DNA from: Plectrocnemia conspersa
Taxonomy: Eukaryota > Arthropoda > Insecta > Trichoptera > Polycentropodidae
Assembly: GCA_009617715.1 (NCBI GenBank)
Contig: VTFK01000048.1
Location: 744,001 to 808,000, forward strand
DNA: 64,000 nucleotides
Direction of reading: 5' to 3'
The notes below the pieces were generated by a model. The model saw only the letters and a program-made list of their open reading frames with translations. It was not told the origin of the DNA and ran no database searches. A program made the translations under genes and the position numbers. Below, piece by piece: positions 61,651 to 64,000 of the stretch; position 1 is the first letter of the stretch, and every line of letters begins with the position of its first letter.

Positions 61651-62455
61651 TTGTTAACAGGTTTTTAATATTAACAACAAGGTCCATGCATTATTTACAT
61701 ATATGTATAAATCAATAATGTATTTTATATTGTTAAGTTTTTCTCAGAGAATAATTTAACCTTACAATTGAAGAGTAGCACGAGCAACGATGAAGGACAA
61801 ACAAAATATATTTAATATTATTGCCATCTTTTAGTGGCATTCGTTCGAATTGTTTACAACCCAAGAAAAATATTCTTATAAATCACCATTTAATTATATT
61901 TTTCACGAAATTTACTTTTATGTTGTTTGTGTTTAGTCTTAAACTGTTAAAGAAATGCTATAACAAAGTACGTTACAAATATACAATAATATTCAAACAC
62001 GTATGTAACTATTTTCCAAAGTAAATTGGCAAATTTAACACGTATAATTAACAATATGAAAACATTAAATAAGGGCCAACACAAATATACTCAACAGGTG
62101 TGCATTGTTCTATACAAACTAAACCAACTCCCAATACGTGCATAAGAAAATACCAAAATCTCGATGCACAGTATTGACCAGCCAGACATTTTAATTTAAA
62201 CATAATATTTTACTTTTTCATTTCAAATCAATATAATTTTTAGATTTAATTACTTCTTCGTATTAAATATTTTTTGTATTTAATTAAAGAAGCTTTTTAA
62301 ACCGCCTTTGTTATTTTTTAACTTAGTCACAATGCACTAGGTGCTTTCAAAATTGAATTGCGGTATACCAAATCATTCCTATCAATGTGGTATTTTCAAC
62401 ATTACTCCGGTACACCAAACATACGTAAGGTAAACAGCTGCGCGAAACCTTTTTA

Positions 62456-63554
62456 GGATCAAAATTTTAACATTTATTAGAGATAAACGCACAATATAAT
62501 AATACAAACTTTACTATCTTTGAGATCAACCAAAGTTTAGCCTGGTCAAGTGTAAGGAACAAATATTTAATTATAATATACTACTCTTTAAAAAACAGTT
62601 ATACATAAGCTTGACTTTAAAATAAAAACTGTTGTGTTTTTGCACGTACAAATTTATGCTATTTATCAAAATTTTAGATTAAGATAAAAATATGTGATTG
62701 ATCGTTTGTGTCATAGCTCTGCGTAGTAAAATTTTTGAGTCATCTTGAAGCGCAAGTAAACTCCTTGCAATTTTAGATAATAATCTGGCTGAACCAAATC
62801 TATCGCTCGAAGTAGATGAGCGGCTTTTTTCTGGACTTATTTTTATGTTTATTGCATTGGATGAGAAATTTTTGCGTCATATCGCTATTTAATTGTTCTA
62901 GAAATTCCTTTTTACCGGCATGCGCAAATTCTGTTGTTTTTCATAAACATTCACAGATAAACAACATTTCTGGTCTATTTTGGATGATTACAACGTGACG
63001 ATTCAAATTGATTTTAACAAATATTTTCTAATTATATATTTCATTCATAAATATATCAATAAGTCAGAATTCTAGTCATATTTGCGTCAGAAAAATATTA
63101 AATCTCGCTCAGAATTTTATTAACAGCTAAGTCATCGTTATATTAATTAGGGCCAGAATTAAAATAGCATACAGTCAAAATAAAAATATAGGGCGATCAG
63201 AATTAAATATAAGACGATCATTTTCATTAACAAAAAAATCCATTGCTTGTACCACTGCCATTACCGGTACTAGAGCATAGGTAATGATTAATAAATATAA
63301 AAATAGACAACTTTATTTTATTTTATAGATGATCCCCTAATCTAAGCAATTAATTAAATTTAAAAATGGTAAAAAAAAAAACGTATACAATAATTCATAA
63401 TTATATACTATTATTTTTACCAAAAAAATTATAATCTATATTTTTTATATTTTAATAATTTGATGCAATAACCAAAATTTAAAAATTAACTTAATTACTG
63501 TAGTGACTAATTCTTAACTATTTTTTACATCATTAAAACACAGTATTACCCAAA
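62456..63554. other. upstream region of gene F, with an insertion
   Basis: 62456-62995 is absent from the E flank and is probably an inserted repeat; short open frames on both strands have no recognised homology. The remainder is AT-rich without a gene. Confidence 0.4.
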
Positions 63555-63900
63555 CGATAGTTTCAATTACTTTTTCGAACACTACTTCGATTACACCAGG
63601 GATTACTATTTCGAGACATCTATGGCTGAGCGAAGTCACACCGACTAGATAAAAGTGGTTTCTGTATTTTTGAACTACTAAGGGACTTTAATAAAATACA
63701 TTACTTTATATATTGTTACATCCATCAAAATATATTATAATATGTTTCTAGTGTGCCAGCCCAAATTTGTGAATCAATTTTCCCTACTAACAAACGTCAT
63801 TTCTTATAGCCGAACATTGTTCGGCTATAAGAAACCAATAGACCGCATTACAAATATGTCAGATACTGACCAGAAAATCTGATGGTCTGCCACTCTTCAT
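63550..63900 (-). pseudogene. decayed clip-protease paralogue G (last two exons)
   Basis: On the minus strand 63555-63690 matches exon 9 of the cluster (PLVVQKYRNHFYLVGVTS, then IPGV and ETIVW) but lacks the GDSGG start and the catalytic serine. 63750-63870 matches exon 8 (GKIDSQIWAGT, CNA-) with stops and a Cys-to-Trp change. A perfect inverted repeat (63800-63834) interrupts the exon 8 relic. The other exons would lie beyond the window or are lost. It is non-functional. Confidence 0.82.
63800..63834. repeat. perfect 17-bp inverted repeat inside the exon 8 relic of paralogue G
   Basis: TTTCTTATAGCCGAACA pairs exactly with its complement around a single T. It is not present in the corresponding exon of the intact paralogues. 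Confidence 0.85.
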
Positions 63901-64000
63901 CTTCGTAGACTTAGTCTTAGTATCAATCGCGGATATAATCGCGGATATTAAAACTCTGTTAAAAATAGTACATTTTATTATATATAAGAAAAATAATAAC

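Larger units (their letters stand above)
57540..62455. repeat. tandem duplication unit containing gene F (twin at 49720-53345)
   Basis: See the twin. The end at about 62455 is GGTAAACAGCTGCGCGAAAC followed by CTTTTTAGG. The homology resumes weakly near 63000 (AAATATATCAATAAGTCAGA), implying an insertion at 62455-62995. Confidence 0.85.

Noticed and set aside
62816..62998. 60-codon open frame with cysteines upstream of gene F
   Set aside because: It lies in an inserted, probably repetitive segment with no start context or recognised family.
1..64000. CRISPR arrays, operons or other prokaryotic features
   Set aside because: Intron-exon structure, TATA/initiator promoters and the transposon content are all eukaryotic; no spacer-repeat array is present.

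Overview
The window looks like insect nuclear DNA. It is very AT-rich, its genes are split by short GT-AG introns, and old transposon remains are everywhere (mariner, piggyBac-type, hAT and pogo-type miniature elements, jockey-like LINEs, Penelope-like fragments). The only clearly recognisable host genes are clip-domain trypsin-like serine proteases of the kind insects use in immune and melanisation cascades (closest in layout to CLIPC/snake-like proteases). I cannot fix the insect order from this sequence alone.

Region 1 (1 to about 24.7 kb) has no convincing complete gene. It holds a decayed mariner (4.4-6.0 kb), miniature elements at 8.4 and 19.3 kb, a Penelope-like fragment split by a hAT miniature element, a degenerate satellite with a period near 160 bases (22.4-23.5 kb), several hairpins, and a few isolated stretches that look like exons (615-685, 6623-6704, 17621-17710 and 20494-20699 on the minus strand; 12212-12315 and 24207-24298 on the plus strand). 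They may belong to one or more long-intron genes that I cannot assemble.

Region 2 (24.7 to 63.9 kb) is a head-to-tail cluster on the minus strand: six clip-domain protease genes (A-F at 24745-28402, 30261-32878, 37743-41124, 43522-48080, 50044-52382, 57875-61476) and the ruins of at least two more (a clip exon near 35.9 kb; the last two exons near 63.6-63.9 kb). All six share nine exons with the same intron phases (1,1,1,0,2,2,1,0): signal peptide, clip domain over two exons, activation-site exon, exon with the catalytic His, exon with the catalytic Asp, linker exon, S1-pocket exon, and the exon opening with GDSGGP. I checked exon lengths and phases by hand. A, D, E and F read through without a break. 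B has a shortened Asp exon with a disturbed splice donor. C has a one-base frameshift in the signal-peptide exon. E and F are a recent tandem duplication including both flanks.

The oddest protein feature is the activation site: at the usual Ile-Val-Gly-Gly start of the protease domain, five of six paralogues have Ala/Gly residues while keeping the triad and the trypsin-type Asp in the S1 pocket. Upstream of the genes is a shared core promoter (TATA-like box about 30 bases before TCAGTT). Gene D has a large intron holding a displaced copy of the D/E spacer between two 302-base direct repeats, so D may be a fusion of two paralogues. The spacers contain piggyBac-type ends, including two elements whose terminal repeats interleave.
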